The notes under the pieces were generated by a model. The model saw only the letters and a list, made by a program, of their open reading frames with translations, had not been told where the DNA came from and ran no database searches. A DNA stretch of 64,000 nucleotides from Toxoplasma gondii ME49 (lineage: Eukaryota; Apicomplexa; Conoidasida; Eucoccidiorida; Sarcocystidae): contig NC_031480.1 in assembly GCF_000006565.2 (NCBI RefSeq), positions 1,132,144-1,196,143 of the forward strand, in the 5' to 3' direction. This document shows positions 1-12,106 of the stretch, piece after piece (the first letter of the stretch is position 1; every line of letters starts with the position of its first letter). Made by a program: the position numbers and the translations under genes.

Positions 1-39
1 CCACCAGTTAAATGCGCCTGCATGGGACAGCCATCCCTT

Positions 40-2690
40 TTATGGACGAGAACCGTCTTTTGCACAATGAAGCTTCAACTTCGGTTCCCCTGGCCTCGGC
101 CGCTGCAGTGGCTGCGTATCTCGAGTGCGTTTTTGCTGAGGTCGGTCACCGAGTGGTCTGTTTCTAACAAGAACCTCCTTTTGTGCAGCGGCATCGCGTG
201 CTGATGAAGGGCCTTCCGGTGGCTGACCCGAAACATTGCAATCGCCATAACTAGCGGCTGGAGCATGGTCGTGATCAAATTCTCTTCCACTCTGCGCCTC
301 GGAACACGAGGGTATATTATTAGACACACATTTTGCATGCCTGCATGAGAGTTGGCGCGTTCCAGAAACAGCTGTCGCAGCTGCTGATGTGCGGCCTAGA
401 TCTGTTGAATCCTTAGCACTTATATTCCGCGCATGCGGTCGTCGAGACAACGGCACACCGTTCCCTGTCTCTCCAGTCGTCGCTGCTCTCCCTTGGTTGG
501 CTTTCTTGGACGGTTCCACTGACACACGCGTTTCTGGGCGGAGACTCCTCTCCCGCCATTCTTTGCCACAGGCAGCACCAACAGGTGGAACTTCCACCTC
601 GCCTTTTCGACATTGGGATATCTGGAAGTTCTCATCAGAGCATGCTGAGTCACAATGTTTATGATCGGGTCGACAATCTCCACTGCCACTTGACTTTCCT
701 GCATCGGTGCGCGGTGGGTTCGCTTCAGGCGGTGGTTCGTCGTCGCTGTCAACATCCACCTGTAAACAGGACACAACATGCTGTCGGCTTTGAACTTTCG
801 TTCATTCCGAAAATATAATGAGGTGCAGCTCAGACTGAGCCTGCCCCATCGTTTCTTGAATGAACTGATCCACCAGCTACGCACTGAGGAAAGATGAACT
901 GCAGGTGGGACATCCGGCCACGCCTCTGAATGCTTACCTCATCGCCTTCTCCTGGTGCTCCATCTACTTTCGATGCTCCCTGGGTCGCTTTGGGGTTATC
1001 GTCTTCTCTGGGTCTCCTAAGAATCAGCTCCTTCAACTTTCGGTTGAAACACATGAAATGTGTCCAGCCGGGTGACAATGCAATACCAAGGCAGTGAATG
1101 AACATGTCTTCCGTCAGCAAGCCATCTGACACAGACATTGACAGCAAAAACCTCCGGATTAGCGCACAGAATGAGGGAATTCGCCTCCCATTGTTTCTGC
1201 TTTTGACCGCGCAACGGTTGAAACACTCTCCAGTTCCTAGGATACGGACTCCATCGCCCGCCAGCCGAATTTTATCTTCTCACCTGGCATTGTCGACGCA
1301 AGTTTTTCCGCTTCCTTGCGGACTCCCCTTGACAGGATGACATGTCGGTATGTATATCTTTCATCGCTGTACCGCGGGGAATAGTATACATCCCCTGCAG
1401 AGCCAAGCATACACGAGAGAAAACAGGGGATAGTTGTGCAATCTCACGGACGGTATAGAACCTGCCAACATGCACTACTGCCGTCCTATCCGTGCCTACG
1501 ACGCAGTCCATCTGTGTGCATCACAGTAGATCACTTGCACGGCGCGTGGTAACTGCTTCGATTCACTGGGCAGCACGGCCCGAAAAGTGACACTGGGAAA
1601 GTTGTTCCTGCTACAGAGCTGCAGACGCGGGTGTCAACATCCTACACGTTGCACACGCAGAGTCGCGGCTTTATCTTAGTGGGTGCAACGAACAGCGGGA
1701 AAACCGAAGACGCCGCGACAGAATTGTGATGAAAAGTCACGTACCGAAGGGCGTTTCTTTCCAGGGATAATTGCGTATGTCCGTATTGAGGATTTCGCAG
1801 TTGATTTCCTTCTCCAGCTGTGGGTCAACAGGTATAAACACGGCGCGATACTTTCTTTGCTGCTCTCTCTCACTCTCCTCGGCAGCCTCTAGCCTGGCCG
1901 CAAGGACGTCCGCATCCTCGGTCTCAAGCCGACAAAGGAAATTCTGGCTTCGATATACCTCCGGAACAGTTTGCAGCGCTCGAAGCTGTGTTCGTAATGA
2001 GCTTCCGCCCGCCATCCCTCCACCGAAGATGAATTCTTCGAAAGTTCCCTTTTCGGAACAAATGAACCTGCCAGGAAAGCGAGTCGACGCTTCCCGTACG
2101 TCAGAAGTGCTTGCGTATGGACGACGGACTCCCACAGGGGGAGGGAAAAGCGACTGTATACTTCCACACAGATACTGACAACAGTTTGGGGCATCACAGG
2201 GACCCCTAATACCTTTTTCTGCACAGCGAAGCCTCTGAAATTGAGACTGATTAACCCGTGTGTGCTGTGTGAGAGGGCAGTCTAGAGTGCGCCGGGGAAT
2301 GCCGAGTGTGTCTTGTGGCTCCCAAGTGCCTGTCTTCCCGCCCCTCCATTCACAGTTTCCTCTGGGGAGTTCCTCCGCAAGAAATAGGCAGTTGTTGGCA
2401 AAAAACACGACTGAGACAAACTTTTCTTGCAGCAGTCTAACAAGAAGCCGGAGGGGGTAGTGGATTTGTGGTCTCCCATGACAACACACCATCGATAAAA
2501 CACATACGCGCGTGAAGGGACGGCGGGCGAGAACGAAGACATAACCACCTCTTTGCGTCCCAGCAAATACTCATACAACGCACCCTTGTTATTCGCAGCG
2601 AGAGCATCGAAAGATCGGAGAAAGACGCGGAAAAAATGGACAGTCGATGCTGAGGACGCAGATGGGGCGGGAACCCTACGCAAAAATACA
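40..2690 (-). CDS. unrecognised protein, 3' part of gene (four exons seen)
   Basis: Three exons join with consistent phase: 1745-2067, 938-1125 and 40-759, ending in TAA at 40-42. Donors are GTACGT (after 1745) and GTAAGC (after 938); acceptors end TTTACAG and TGTCAG. A fourth upstream exon lies in about 2409-2680; it contains a segment reading FDALAANNKGALYEYL and then VFYRWCVVMGD, which faintly recalls the SURP pattern of splicing proteins, but the rest of the protein does not match that family. The middle exon is acidic and helical (LAARLEAAEESERE) and is followed by NYPWKETPF and a hydrophobic stretch around FIHCLGIAL. The last 239 residues are hydrophilic, Ser/Glu-rich, probably disordered, with a basic proline-rich end. 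The 5' end is not resolved; further exons may lie at 2.7-3.7 kb. It runs head-to-head with GET4. I do not recognise the family. Confidence 0.62.
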
Positions 2691-2699
2691 GGCTGACGA

Positions 2700-4552
2700 C
2701 CACAGCTTGTTTTTGGACCTCGTCACACTAAATGGGCACGATCCGAATGTGCCGGCTTGCTGAATTGAGAGGAAACCACGTCACCAAAAAGCCAGGTCAA
2801 AACTACAACTACACTGTACGGTCAACAACAATACCGCCTGTCTCTGGTTCGAGGAGCCAATGGTCGACATACACCTCCTCTCTAACCACGAACACTTTGC
2901 ATACCACCCTCCTCACCACTCGCGTGCCTTGCCTGCTGGTCCCGAAGACGACCGCCTGCATGCCCAGTAAACTTTTCTCAGATCTGTCTACAGACGGCAA
3001 GAAGTCGGGTAATTGGAAACCGGCACCTTCGATTCATCGCTTGCTGCATCACAGACCCGTCAAGTCATTCTTCAGAGCCAATTGTTGAAAACGAACAAAT
3101 TTGTCCGGAACCACAGGATGATGCCTGCGGAATAGATAGCCGCAACCCACAAACCCAAGCGCTGAAACTTTTCTCCTGTTCTGCTCAGGCACGGCGTTCA
3201 ACTATTTAGCTTAACCGCGGACGCGGCTCTGCAGACCGAGGAGAAAAAAAGAGGACCAAACTCGTTGAAGATGAAACCAGAAGTACTGGAAAATGGACCA
3301 TTCGATAGAGAAACACCCTCCCCTGCCGTCTGAAGTTCCCAGACGAAGTGACCGCACGAGACAGAGATGAAAGGGGGGCGCATAACGGTTTCTTGCGGTG
3401 CAGCAACATGCAATTCTTTCCAACTTTGCACACGGGAGCGGCAGGTGACTTGTTCGGGTGTGTCTGCCTTTTCTCTAGTCTTCTTGCATAACAGGCAATG
3501 CGGGTGACACAGACTTGTGGAAACTTCATTATCCGTTTCCCAGGAGAAGGAAAACGAATTTGGCTCTGCTTGTTTCTTGAGCGCGGACTCACCTGGGCGG
3601 GACTGCCGTGACTTTTCGTGGCTGTGGTTTCGACCGTTTGTCGTTTGTCTCCGCGAATTTCCCTCTTTCTTGTTTAAACGCATTGACGTCTCACACAGGC
3701 CGCCGGCCGTAAACATGTATGTTGATGCTGCCTAAAAAGGAAAATTTCGAGTCGGAAAGAGCCCCGTCTGCGTTGCGGCGCTTCGCCAGTGCTGAAACAC
3801 TTGTCGCAGAGCAAACCTGGATAAACGTTGGACCGCCTCCCAAATCTTTCTCGTTTTGAAGCTGCCAGATGTGCCACGCTTCTTTTATAAATGATCTGTA
3901 AACTAATTTCGCCGAGAGTCCTACAGAAACAGTTCGGCGGCCTTCGGACTATGTGCACTTTGCAAGAGGGGCTCTGCCTGTTCTCAGACTCTCTCCGTCT
4001 CTGACGTTGATTTTTCGTTCCCCTCCGGTTTCGCTTTATTCGTTTCTCGCCACCACGAATACCCGGAAGGTGTGTTTCTTGCCTCCGGCTGCTGAGAATG
4101 CCTCCTCTCAAGCACCTTCCCCTTTGACTTGTTCACCTGGAAGCAGAGCCCCCAGAGTCGATTCACTTTCGTACCATTCGTTGAAACGCGCTTTCTTTCT
4201 ATTTTTTTTTTTGCGTTTCTGCTTGTAGACCTACTCGTTTGAATCTACGTGTTCGAAGTGGGCATTTCCTGCTTTTTTGCACCTTTTCCCCGTCTCTTCC
4301 TTAAATCTCATCCGTGCCTCTCTGTCTTCCCTACATGTGCACTTCTGCTTCCTCATCAGCCTCTGTGCAGAACAAGGAAACGCGAATCTTCCCCCCTGTG
4401 CTTATACATCGCCTCGTCTATACCCGTGTCAGATTGTGTTCGCGAAAGCATCGACGCGACTCTGCGTCCAAGTCTTGGTCTTTTGTGTCCTGTTTCTCGG
4501 TTACGTTTTTTTATCCGAACGAAAGGGACAGAGGAAACCGCTTTTCTCCAAC
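2700..4552. promoter_or_regulatory. divergent intergenic region between the 40-2,690 gene and GET4
   Basis: This 1.85-kb stretch separates two genes transcribed away from each other, so it should hold both promoters and 5' leaders. Minus-strand open segments near 2,809-3,000 and 3,198-3,716 could be extra 5' exons of the left gene; one has a usable GTGTAT donor near 2,870, but codon content is unconvincing. The 150-200 bases before the GET4 ATG at 4,553 are pyrimidine-rich on the plus strand. A TGCATGC motif is present near 2,958. I see no TATA-type element that stands out. Confidence 0.45.
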
Positions 4553-6135
4553 ATGAAGGAAAGAGTCCAACCTCAGGCGCCTGCGGGGACGGACATCTCA
4601 GGGGGCTCCGTTCTCCCGCTTCGAGTCCAGGCGTCTGTCGACAGAAAAATCGACAACGGAGATTTGTACGACGCCCACCAGCTGGTTCGCACTCTGTTCT
4701 TCAGGTGAGACACATTTATTGCGCGTCGAAAAGGGGACAAAGACAAGAACGAGGAGCCAATTTTGTCATCTCTGTTTCCAGACTGAAACCTCTGTCTACG
4801 TTCCGGAGACGCATGAGTTTGTCGCGAGCTGGTCTGGTGTGTGTCAAAAACCATTTTTTCCAAGAGAACGAAAGCGAAGCCACAAACGACAATACGCTTC
4901 AGAGACTGAAGCACCTGACGGTGGGTCTAGAAATGAGGGGAGAAGACCTGCCTGCACACTCGCGTGGCTTTCACCGGTGTTTTGGACAATTCTCAACAGC
5001 GGGAAAAACGCGCGCGATTCAAGAGATGGGAGGCTTTTACAACGAAGAGACTGCTTCGTTCTCTGAGTTGTCTCGCTGCGGGTCTGACTAAGGAGATAAT
5101 ATCGCATCGGATTTCCGTTTTCTAAGGTTGATGTACAGCAGACGCTCTCCTTGTTCACGTCTTGATTTCAATCGATTGCTCCAGGCATTGACAACTGTCA
5201 TCATCTAACCACACAACGTAAGGAGTGTGGAGGAAGCCGAGGAAGGTTACTTTCTGTTTCGTTCCAGTTTCGGTGCTTTCCTCCACTTTCCGACAGGTTT
5301 ATGGCGAAGCGTGAAACCTTGCAAGCCGTCGAACTCTGTCGCCTCTACGGCCTCAGGTTTGCAGGTAATTCCAAGAAAGAGGACAGCCGTTCCCGTTGAC
5401 ATTCGCGGTACCACTGCATCTGGTACGAATCTGGTTTTGTGTTTGACACGCCGCTATAGAAAGCTGCTTCGTTCCGTCATTCGCAGCTTTTCCATATGCT
5501 AGCCATACACCATATAAAGATTGCTCTCACGCCCTGAAGTGGGCTGTCGCCTTTTTGCACTGTCGTAGTGTCGCTGTCGTAGTGTCGCTGTCGTCGTTTT
5601 CTCCGCAGTCTCCTCCCTCCTGCCCCCGCCCTTGCCCGATTTCTCCTTGTTTGCGGAGACTCTTGTTTTCCAGTTTCCGTCTGTGTGGCATTGCCTGTTT
5701 GTTTCCCTCGCTTCGTGTTCGTCTCCTCTCTTGATGCTGGTTCGTCTCGTCCTCTTGCCGTCTCTACAGGCTTAGACCAGGAGGCTCTCGCCGTCGATTT
5801 AGGCATGAACATGCTGACGGCGCTGGAGGCCAGTGGCACTGAAGAGGAGGAGACAGCCCCGAGTGAACCTCAGCTCGACCAGGTGAGAGGCTTGCGTTTT
5901 CGTAGCTGCAGTGCGTGTCGCCTCCATCCTTGATACATTTCACTGTCAACTTCCTACAGACCAGGAGTGCGAGGTGAGCCAATGCGCATTTCCACCCGTA
6001 AAGATCAAAAACGCTTTCACCCCGGCACATCGACGAGAAACCTACGCGACACAGGGACATAGAGTCAGACAGTCCGTCCACCTCGTGAGTCTGGCACCAG
6101 AGTGGAGGACAGTAGCCACCGTACCATCTTAGCCA

Positions 6136-6172
<37 letters not shown>

Positions 6173-9100
6173 ATATATATATATAGGTGTCTACAGGAGA
6201 ATGCGTATGGAAAATCGTAGATACTTTACAACGTAAGGTGCTTGGAAGAGAGAAGGTAGTATTTTCGTAGTCATAATGCGCCTTTGTATGTGTATATGTA
6301 AGTGTTTCGTAAGAATATAACACAGTATTGTTTGTGTCAATGGGGAACCGTTCTTGGCATACTGTTGTGTAGGTAGATGCTGCGTACATGCCTTGGTAAC
6401 TACCATAGAGGGTGTATAGAAGATGGGAACTGCACTCTGCGATATAGGATATGTAAAGAAGAGAGGCGCTACACACAGTCGACCGTACCAGGTGTATCCA
6501 AGATAGGAGTTTCTCTACTCTGTGGGGTTTATGCGCGTTGCGGAAGTCAATCCGTTAATGCAAAGAGGCCGAAGTGCGACGACGAGAAAGGAAAGACGAC
6601 CGCCCGTGCACCGGGGTGTGTCTGGACAGAGAGCAAGAGAAGGTTCTTTTACTTGAGTCCGATGTGAAACAAACAGAAAGCGAGGGAGAAGAAACGAGAT
6701 GGAAAAGCCTGTGGAGGTAGGCATGCGACGGCCCAAGCACCGCGCCTGTCCCTGCGAACCAGGAATGCCTCTTCGTGCTTTTTGCCGGTACCTTCGTGTG
6801 TGTCTCCCTTCGTCGTCTGTCTTCTGCTGCTCTTCCACCTTTCGTTTGCTACGCGTATGTGCCGGTGCCTGCACGCTCCTCGTCAGATCATCGAGCTTTT
6901 CAATGCATGCGCAGCAGCAGGCGACAAGAAAGGAGTCGACAAATACAAATTCATCAACCGGTGAGACACTTTTTCGCGTTCCGTATTTTCCATCTGAACG
7001 TAAACCCTACACCCGTTTCCACTGCACTGAATTGACCTCTTGCTTCGTATTCCGTTTTGTTTCTGGACCTGCGCCTCGTCGACATTCTGCTGCTTCCCTC
7101 ATGCCTGTGCAGGCGCCGTTTCTTCTTTGTTTTCTTTGCTTTCTTCGCGCCTGCGGCGCCTTCAGTGCTTGCACGTTTCCCCCATTTCGCCGCTGTCTCC
7201 TCTCGCCGTTCTTGCCTTCGCGCCTCGGAGTTTTTTCACCTCATCCGGCCTTTTCTCTCGCTTCCTCTGGGTGACCTTGAGTTTCGTTTTTTGCCCTACT
7301 TTTTTCGCTTTCTTCCTAGTGCACTCAAGTGGTCTCGCACCCCTCAGGCGCCTTTCGGTCATGTCCGGCTGCATCGCGCCGCCGCAGACGCCTACTGGAA
7401 GGAGCGGCGCTATGGCTTGTGTCAGGTGAGAATTAAGCCTGACCGCATGCGCACAACCCTTACATTTTTGTGACTACCATCACTCAGCAGTGATGCCTGC
7501 ATATTGTAGACATGCGGTAGTGCAGTCAAGCCTCGGCTTCCAACTAGGTTTCATGAATTCCTATGATATTCGCGTGTTTCATTGACTGCTGACAGCTACG
7601 TGGAAAAAATGGCGTTTGCCTATAGGTATCGACCCATAGGTACGTAGGTCCGTAGGGTCCTGCCGACATGTGCCCATGCAGACCCAGGTCGATGTGTACT
7701 TTTATTGGTGCATGCATGCGTGTATAGACCTCCCTTTTGAACCTTTTGGTGGTACTATAATTCGACACCTGCGGACTTGGTTTTGGGTAGAGTATATAGT
7801 CGCCATGTTTCTCTTAGGTAATCTGCGTCGGAGACATGCTTGTGCAACTGCGTGTAAGCGAAAGTAAATAGGAGAAGAGATGCCTTTCAATACGTCCGTC
7901 GTCCGTCTGCGGCGTGGACGTTCCTTGTTCCTTCGGCATGTGCGGCCTCTCGGTGTTGAATTTGTCTTCTCGACACGGTCATGCGCCTGTGCTTCCGGAG
8001 TTGTTCTTCGCCTTGTTTGTGCCCTTCTCTTCAGGGACATTTGATTTACTGTCGAGATCCAGAGGCCCTCTCTCAGATGGTAAGAGCTTGTTCTCTCCTC
8101 ACGGTGGCGCACCGTCCATGCTTGTATTCCTTCCTGCCTTGCCAGTGCACGAAATTCTTGTCTCTCCCTCTCTCCTCCATTTCCTCTGTTCCTCGCGCCT
8201 TCTGCCCTTTCGCTGTCCCCACTTGGTTGCCAGGGCTTCGTTCTATCTTTTTTTCCGTTCGCCACTGCCTTATGTCTCCTCTGCGTTCTTCTCTCTGTTG
8301 CTGGCTTCTTCTCTTGATTTTCTCATACCTGTCTTGGGCCGTGTGCTGTGATATCTTTTCCTCCTTCTCTCCCTCTCGTCTCGTCCCTGCTCTGTCCTCT
8401 ATCCTACTTGCGTTTCTCTCTTTCGCTTCTAGTCGCGCTTCCCTTGCTCCTCTCTCCGGTTAGACTCTGTGCGTATCGCTTCCCCGTCTTTCTTTGCAGT
8501 CTAGGTGTGTTGGATTTCAGCAGCGGTGGGTTCCCGAGAAACGTTTAAAAGGATGGTTGAGTCTACTTTCGAAAAGACAGTCTCTTCTCGAACAATAGCG
8601 AGTCCGTTCAAATTTGTTTTCGCGAGCCAGCGACTCGTTCGCTTGCTGCTCACTTCGTCCTTACGTCTTTTTCCACTCTGGGGTCGATGTAGACCGCCCG
8701 GTGGCCAAGACAGAGATCGACTTTCGTAGATCTTTTCTTTTTGTCCAGCTGAAGGAGTGGCAGGCGACAGGGTACTTGAGTGAGAGGCCATTTTTCTGGC
8801 TGCGTCTCGTCCTCATTCTTCTCTGTCTTCGGGACACAGAGACAGCCGAAAAACTTTTAGACAGTTCAGGCGAGAACTGGACTTCCTTTGAGGTAACTCG
8901 AGAAGGCTATCTAAAGACTCACCTTCAAAATCTAAACCAGAGTTCAACTCGTAGTAGATTCTCCCCGGAAAAAGCCTTTCGTGAATCCTGTCGGCGAGGT
9001 GACTATGCGCAGTCAGATGGTACTGGCCTGCTATCCGCAAGTTTCTCTCGCTGTTTCAGAAACGCTTTGCGGCCAAACTTGTTTGCGGATCTGTCGTGCC

Positions 9101-9797
9101 TTGTCCCGCGGCTCTTCCGCGTCCGTGGAACCCCCCTTTTGTGAGAGCGGTCTGAGACAGAAGCTAATCTATCAGGAAAGATGGATAGGAGCCACAAAGT
9201 AGGCTGTCTTCGCTTCCGTGGTCTGGAGTGGTGGTTTACAGAAATCAGAGAGAACTTGGGATCTTGGGTCAAAAAAAAGTCCTTCAATGGTGTTTCCTCT
9301 CGCGTCTTTGTTGCCAGCCGATGTGGGAAGCGCCACACAAGAAAACGGATTATTCCCGACACACGTTTCTGCGGCAAAACAAGTCTTTGGTATTCTTCTT
9401 TTCAGGAACGCGTCCTTCACTTGGCAGTTTCGATTAGAAATACTCTCCACGTTTGCTCAGAATTCCTGAATCGCACCACGCGACTGCAACAGTATCTTTG
9501 CGGGGGTTTGCTACGCGTTGGAGGTTGTCTCTCTTTGTTCTGCGTGTGTCTTTGCAGGTGCCTGCACCGCTGCAGCTGGCCTATTTGCTCGTGTGTGCAT
9601 GCAAGTACAAAAGCGGGAAGTTGTTTGATCTTTTGAAACAGAAATACCACCTCGTTCTTCGCCGAGATCCAACGTTTGCAAAGTACATGGACGAAATCGA
9701 GAAGCGGACGATCGGGAGAATTCAGCGACCCAGCACAGGCCTGGCGTCGCTCTTCTCCTCTCTCATGGCCGGTCTCACTGCTGACGATGAAGCCTAG
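4553..9797 (+). CDS. GET4: GET4 (TRC35-like), tail-anchored protein targeting factor
   Basis: Eight exons: 4553-4704, 5297-5364, 5770-5882, 6887-6960, 7320-7425, 8035-8079, 8749-8892 and 9558-9797. Every junction is GT-AG and the frame closes to 313 residues, the normal GET4 length (human about 327). Family signatures are visible: the N-terminal alpha-solenoid start YDAHQLVRTLFFRF, then ALKWSR followed by GHVRLHRAAADAYW in the middle, and LLKQKYHLVLRRDP then YMDEI near the C-terminus. The end holds GLASLFSSLMAG, corresponding to the GLLG-type tail of animal GET4. In other eukaryotes GET4 pairs with GET5/UBL4A and hands tail-anchored proteins from SGT2 to the cytosolic ATPase GET3 for insertion in the ER. 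The ATG was chosen because the conserved domain follows soon after and an in-frame TGA/intron-free stretch begins there. Introns are strongly pyrimidine-rich; intron 3 carries a (TA)n tract. Confidence 0.95.
6134..6185. repeat. (TA)n microsatellite in GET4 intron 3
   Basis: About 50 bases of nearly pure TA with two TGTA interruptions, lying inside the 5883-6886 intron. It has the same make-up as the tracts in the introns of the minus-strand genes to the right. Confidence 0.95.
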
Positions 9798-11121
9798 AAG
9801 AGAGACGAGAAACCAAGGACGTCCAGAAGGCAAAGAGAGGAGAGAACCAGAGACGCAGGCAGGGCAGAAAGCATGCGCGTCTCTGCGGGAGTGGCCGCTT
9901 AAAAAACGGGACAGGATTTCCAAAGGTGAACACAGTTGCCTTGCGCTTCTCGAGAGTGATCTGTCTCTGCTGTCCCCGCTGGCCTCTCCGTGTATCTTCT
10001 TTTCCTAATGCTTCCCTCTCCACCGAGCGGCCGCAATCGGGCGGCAGTCCGCCTCGCATTTCTGGGGTTGTGCATGTCGTCTTCCATTCGTTTCGGAACG
10101 CGTAGATTGCCGGTCTTGTACCCTCGACGGACAGGAAAGGACTCACCGCCGTCTCGTGGCACCGCATCTATGCATCTGCACAAGTACAGATTTTCTCATG
10201 CACAGACATACACATGCATCTATACATAAACATATAATCGTAGAACATGCATATGTACGTATATACATCTTTTCATGTGTCGAGAGGTAGACCCAGCAGG
10301 TGCGTGTATGTGTACGGCAATTTCGGGTGGAGGGTGGGAGCAGAAAAGGCGAGGAATTTCGCGATTGTGCGGTGGTGCGACTTCGTCGGATCTTCTTTTC
10401 AAGACATGTTTCTCTCCGATTCTCGACGTTGTGTTTTCACTGAGCGGCGCCGGCGTAAGTCAGAGTCAGGAACAACTCCAGTTTAAGACAGTCGCCTTCA
10501 GGATTCAAGCCTCAGACATATCACAGATGGATGCTTTTTAAACACCAGATGGAGTGCGTTGACAGTTCCCAAGGCGTGACCGCTCCGAAAGAGCCCTGGA
10601 AAAACGCGAGAAGGACGTCTGTAACCTGCGGAAAACTGAAGACAAAACTGCTCGAAAGCAGCGTCGGCTTTGTTTCTCCCATTTCCAACGGGAACCCGAA
10701 ACGCCGGAAGCTTCACCAGAGAGCCTGCTTTCCTCAGCGCGCAGCCGAAGCAAAACGGCCTCACCATGGGGCGAGGCCTGAGATTCTCTCACAAAAAAGG
10801 ATAAGCCACACAGGTGGAACTGCCAGAGTCCTCTGTGTCACCTTCCCGCAAATCCAAAAAAAGACGCCCGCATTTGCCCTTCACATGCTTCTCCTTCTCG
10901 ACCCCCCCTTCCGATTTCTACACCATAAACACCTGTAGGATAGAGAAATGCACCAAACCTGTTTCGCTCACAAATTGATATAAACATACATAAATATACA
11001 TATCCACTTATATGTATATATATGCATATACATATACAGATATATATATATATATATATATATACAGAGAAAGAGTTGAGAGTCTAAGACCCCCACTCCC
11101 GTCGCCGCAGTTCGTTTTTGT
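9798..11121. other. convergent intergenic region, 3' ends of GET4 and the cNBD gene
   Basis: The stop codons of GET4 (9,797) and of the cNBD gene (11,122, minus) face each other across 1.3 kb. The stretch should hold both 3' untranslated regions and polyadenylation sites. A loose TA tract lies at about 11,001-11,064. Short open frames here have no splice context and no recognisable protein; I see no gene. Confidence 0.7.
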
Positions 11122-12072
11122 CTACTCGCCCTCATCTGAGGATGGTGGGGACGGCAGGAGGGTTTCCTCGTCGAAGAAAACGGAGTTTTTGATTCCGACA
11201 GATTTGCTTGAGGTTGTTCTGAGAGCAGATTTCTTGGGGGCTGCGCTGAGAGGAGGTGGGCGGTGAATAATTTCTGGGTCTTGCGCCATGGCCCACCGCG
11301 CCTCTCTTTCTTCGTCTTCCTCGCTGCTCTTCTTCTCGCTTTCGCCCTCGGCCGGACCGGCCTCGCGGATCTTGGTGTACTGCAAAAGAGCCAAGGAACT
11401 TTTTCTCGTTCGCTTCTTCTCGAAGTGATCTCCAGGACCGAAGCTTTCTGCAGCACCAGCAGCCGATGCCGACGAAGCCGCTGCATTCCCTTCTTCGCCT
11501 TCCTTGGGATCTGTTGTCGCCACATCTTGTCTCTTGTAAAGCGACTCCGCACGCTCGATCTGGAGACCAGAGACAGAGACCCAAACGCAGACTCGGAGAC
11601 AGTGGTGGACGCGCGTTTCGGCTTTGCACTTCCGTTTACTGCTGCCGCTCTAGCTGTCAGATACTCTTCAGACGCATCCTGCGCATCGACGAGCAACGTC
11701 CAGCTCGAGAAGAAGCACGAGCATTGAGAATGGCGAGCGCCGCAACCAGAGGGCAAGAATGGAGGAATAAAGTCCACACACACGAAAGAGACATCGACAG
11801 GGGCCGACAGGAGACCAAGGGGAACGAAGACTTATTCATTACAGAATGAGAGAACACGAGCAAAAGAACAGACGGAAAAGAGCATTTGAAAGCTTCGCGC
11901 GGCGTTCTAAAGATTCGCTCAAAGCTTCTCTGCGGCACGCTAGATGGACCAGAAGATGCGGTGGATGAAAACCTGAGAATAGGCTTCCGCGTCTCTATCT
12001 GCATGCTCAGATATACAAATATACACCTATTTATTTATTCGTGGATGAACTATACATACTTACCGATACACA

Positions 12073-12106
<34 letters not shown>

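Noticed and set aside
2282..2683. U2SURP (SR140) assignment for the left-edge gene
   Set aside because: One segment resembles a SURP pattern, but no RRM or CID domain follows and the downstream exons do not match that family.
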